From Devosia sp. (lineage in GTDB: Bacteria > Pseudomonadota > Alphaproteobacteria > Rhizobiales > Devosiaceae), in the NCBI RefSeq assembly GCF_028290625.1, contig NZ_JAQGJM010000031.1:33760-97759 (forward strand): a stretch of DNA of 64,000 nt, read 5' to 3'. The translations under genes and the position numbers were made by a program. The notes below the pieces were generated by a model that was not told the origin of the DNA, did not search any database, and saw only the letters and a list, made by a program, of their open reading frames with translations. Below, one piece after another: positions 62,005 through 64,000 of this stretch (its first letter is position 1; the number at the start of each line of letters is the position of its first letter).

Positions 62005-63633
62005 ATGGCCATGCCGCCTTCCAGCACCGACGCCGAGCCAAGCCTGCGGCAGGCGATGGACCATATTCCTCAGGGCATCGCCATATTCGATGCAGCCTTG
62101 AGGCTGGTCACGTCCAACACGCGCTACCGTGGCCTGCTGACGCTGCCCGAGGGGCTGGTGCAGGTGGGAACGCCGCTGTTCGATATCGCGCTGTTCCTCG
62201 GCACACGGGGCGACCTGGGCTCGGGTGACCCGGTGCGCCTGGCGATCGAACGGGTCAATGTGCTGACGGCGGTGGCGGCGACAGTGACGCAGCGTATGGG
62301 CGCGGGCGGGCAAATGCTGGAGTTTCATTCCAGCCGACTGCCCAATGGGGGCCTGGTGATCAGCTTTGCCGACGTGACCGATCGGGTCCGGGCCGAGCGG
62401 GAACTGGAACGGATGAACCTGTCGCTGGAAGGGCGAGTAGAGGAGCGCACGGCGGCGTTGACGCGGGTCAATTCGGAACTGGAGGTTGCCCGCGCCAAGG
62501 CCGACGCGGCCAATCACGACAAGACGCGCTTTCTCGCCGCCGCCAGCCATGACCTGCTGCAGCCGCTCAATGCGGCGCGGCTCTATACCTCGACGCTGAT
62601 CGAGCGGGCCAAATCGACGAGCCTGGCCGAACTGGCCAATTCCATCGAGGCCTCGCTGACGGCGGTTGAGGATATCATGGGCGCCCTGCTGGATATTTCG
62701 CGCATCGATAGCGGCGCGCTCAAGCCGGTACCGGGGCCGGTTAATGCGCAGGACCTGCTGCGCAAAATCGAGGTGGAGTTCGGGCCGATGGCACGCGAGC
62801 GCTCGATCGCCCTCAAGATCGTGGCCTCGGACGCCACGGTGCTGGTGGATCGCACGCTGATCGGCCGTATCGTGCAGAACCTGGTATCCAACGCCATCAA
62901 GTACACCGCGCCCGGCGGCAAGGTGCTGGTGGGGCTGCGGCGGCGCGGCAATCGCATGCGGCTCGACGTGATCGATACCGGCATCGGCTTCAACCGCGAC
63001 CAGCACAAACTGCTGTTCGCCGAATTCTCCCGGCTGGAGCGCGGAGCGCGCATGGCGCAGGGACTGGGGCTGGGGCTGTCGATCGTACAGCGGCTGGTGA
63101 CGGCGCTGGGGCTGACGCTGGAACTGGACAGCGCCGAGGGCATCGGCTCGCGGTTCTCGCTGTTCCTGCCGGTGACGCGGGCTCTGCGGCCGGCACTGGA
63201 CGTGGGGCCGGTGGCCAGCGAGAGCAGTTTCGGCACGCTCAATCTCAAAATCCTGTGCGTCGACAATGAGCGAGCGATCCTCGAGGCGATGCAGGGCTTG
63301 CTGACCCATTGGGGTTGCGACGTGCGCACGGCCCTGTCGCTCAAGCAGATCGATCGCGAGCGGCTGCTGGAGGGCTGGTATCCCGATCTGGTGCTGATGG
63401 ATTACCACCTCGACCAGACCTCGGGGCTCGATGCCATCGAATGGCTCCGCCACAATGTGGGCGGGCATTTGCCGGCGGCGCTGGTGACTGCGGACCGCAG
63501 CGCGGCGGTACGGGCCCTCGCCGAGGATCGAGGCGTCGCGGTGGTCACCAAACCGGTCAAGCCGGCGGCGCTGCGGGCGGCGATCAGCGGGTTGGCGGGG
63601 CAGCGCGTGCCGGTGGGGAAGAAGCTGGCGTAG
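62005..63633 (+). CDS. Hybrid histidine kinase (PAS-HisKA-HATPase-REC)
   Basis: 542 residues if started at the ATG at 62005 (62011 and an upstream 61879 are alternatives; ribosome site weak). PAS domain about 15-135 (IPQGIAIFDAALRLVTSNTR), coiled coil, HisKA with the phospho-His in FLAAASHDLLQPLNAARL, HATPase with N-box VSNAIKYTAPGG, DTGIGF and GLGLSIVQRL, and a C-terminal receiver with Asp in LVLMDYHLDQTSG. No membrane segment: a soluble sensor. Likely works with LuxR-type regulators of the kind encoded at 60515. Confidence 0.92.
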   Translation: MAMPPSSTDAEPSLRQAMDHIPQGIAIFDAALRLVTSNTRYRGLLTLPEGLVQVGTPLFDIALFLGTRGDLGSGDPVRLAIERVNVLTAVAATVTQRMGAGGQMLEFHSSRLPNGGLVISFADVTDRVRAERELERMNLSLEGRVEERTAALTRVNSELEVARAKADAANHDKTRFLAAASHDLLQPLNAARLYTSTLIERAKSTSLAELANSIEASLTAVEDIMGALLDISRIDSGALKPVPGPVNAQDLLRKIEVEFGPMARERSIALKIVASDATVLVDRTLIGRIVQNLVSNAIKYTAPGGKVLVGLRRRGNRMRLDVIDTGIGFNRDQHKLLFAEFSRLERGARMAQGLGLGLSIVQRLVTALGLTLELDSAEGIGSRFSLFLPVTRALRPALDVGPVASESSFGTLNLKILCVDNERAILEAMQGLLTHWGCDVRTALSLKQIDRERLLEGWYPDLVLMDYHLDQTSGLDAIEWLRHNVGGHLPAALVTADRSAAVRALAEDRGVAVVTKPVKPAALRAAISGLAGQRVPVGKKLA

Positions 63634-64000
63634 AGACGATCGCCAGGCTTTGGACACTCGATATGGGTGGGTTTGGATAGGCTGTCTGGTTGCACGCCAC
63701 GGGCCTTTCTCTTCAAGCCCTGTGATTTTGGGCCCAGCATTCGGCCATGCCGTCACGATGAGCATCGCCGACAGTCGCGCCAAGACGCCGCGCGGCTTGC
63801 ACCGGGCGGTTTGGAAAGACTGCGGCATGCGGCGAGACGTGCCTCATGGTAATTTTTAGTAAGCGAGACACGCCTCGCCGCATGCGATGGGGTTTCTGGC
63901 CGCTCGAACGTGGCCTCCATTGTTTCAGGAGACGAACGTCGCGCTGGCCCAGGGATCGCGCGACCGCATTCCCCTCCCACCAAACTCCCCACGGCCGTTC
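63634..64000. repeat. Intergenic region ending in dispersed hairpin repeat, copy 2 (truncated by window)
   Basis: From 63803 the sequence repeats 10901-11100 in the same orientation: GACTGCGGCATGCGGCGAGA at 63818-63837 and the conserved flank to the window end. The stem is kept except for one mismatch (CGCCTCGCCGCATGC). 63634-63802 shows nothing recognisable. Confidence 0.8.

Noticed and set aside
1..64000. CRISPR array
   Set aside because: No series of regularly spaced identical direct repeats of 24-40 bp was seen on either strand.
1..64000. Complete insertion sequence or transposase gene
   Set aside because: No DDE/DEDD transposase or terminal inverted repeats with target duplication were recognised; the only recombinase is the tyrosine integrase at 14069-15708.

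Overview
The window looks like chromosome of a high-GC alphaproteobacterium of the Hyphomicrobiales (Rhizobiales), most like a Devosia-type genome. The evidence is the housekeeping order murA / DUF2948 / hisD / UPF0262 / low-molecular-weight phosphatase / maf / yacG / tRNA-Phe, an ALAS-type hemA, a PRC-barrel protein, an OmpA-family lipoprotein and rhizobial intergenic palindromes. Genus level is an inference; there is no rRNA here.

Layout. (1) 1-14000, ordinary chromosome: an ABC importer operon, an AfsR/SARP-like ATPase regulator, tRNA-Phe, the yacG-maf-hisD-murA block (all minus strand, with a kilobase of intergenic repeats inside it), and tRNA-Thr(GGT). (2) About 14000-51000, a genomic island placed directly 3' of tRNA-Thr. 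It starts with a frameshifted tyrosine integrase. (3) About 51000-64000, ordinary chromosome again: single-domain response regulator, PRC-barrel, L,D-transpeptidase, OmpA lipoprotein, SDR, EEP-family hydrolase, WS/DGAT-like protein, hemA, HAD hydrolase, LuxR regulator, mscL and a hybrid histidine kinase. The window closes with a second copy of a hairpin repeat first seen at 10901.

The island is the accessory part, and its theme is proteases plus NTPase switches plus cell-wall hydrolases. In order it holds: a CHAT (caspase-like) protease joined to a STAND ATPase, split by a probable one-base loss in a C-tract; a minus-strand operon of a two-domain peptidoglycan hydrolase, a membrane protein, a subtilisin and a free-standing propeptide/inhibitor-like protein; a divergent set with an NlpC/P60 remnant; a five-gene operon (EAD-iSTAND-like protein, MoxR AAA+ ATPase, vWA-like membrane protein, membrane-anchored beta-propeller, EAD-trypsin); a trypsin-NUC1 nuclease fusion; a lysozyme-like/L,D-transpeptidase-like protein followed by an SGNH hydrolase; and a trypsin gene overlapping a caspase fused to a trypsin-like domain that has lost its whole catalytic triad. 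Degenerate pieces (5TMR receptor domain, second trypsin, methylisocitrate lyase) lie between.

The best candidates for a little-described system are the EAD/MoxR/vWA/propeller/trypsin operon (28263-37267), in which the first and last gene share one adaptor domain, and the trypsin plus caspase-pseudotrypsin pair (45607-49700). Both fit the logic of ATP- or sensor-gated proteolytic suicide or antiphage systems. That role is inferred from domain families and context; nothing in the sequence proves it. All positions and alignments were read by eye.
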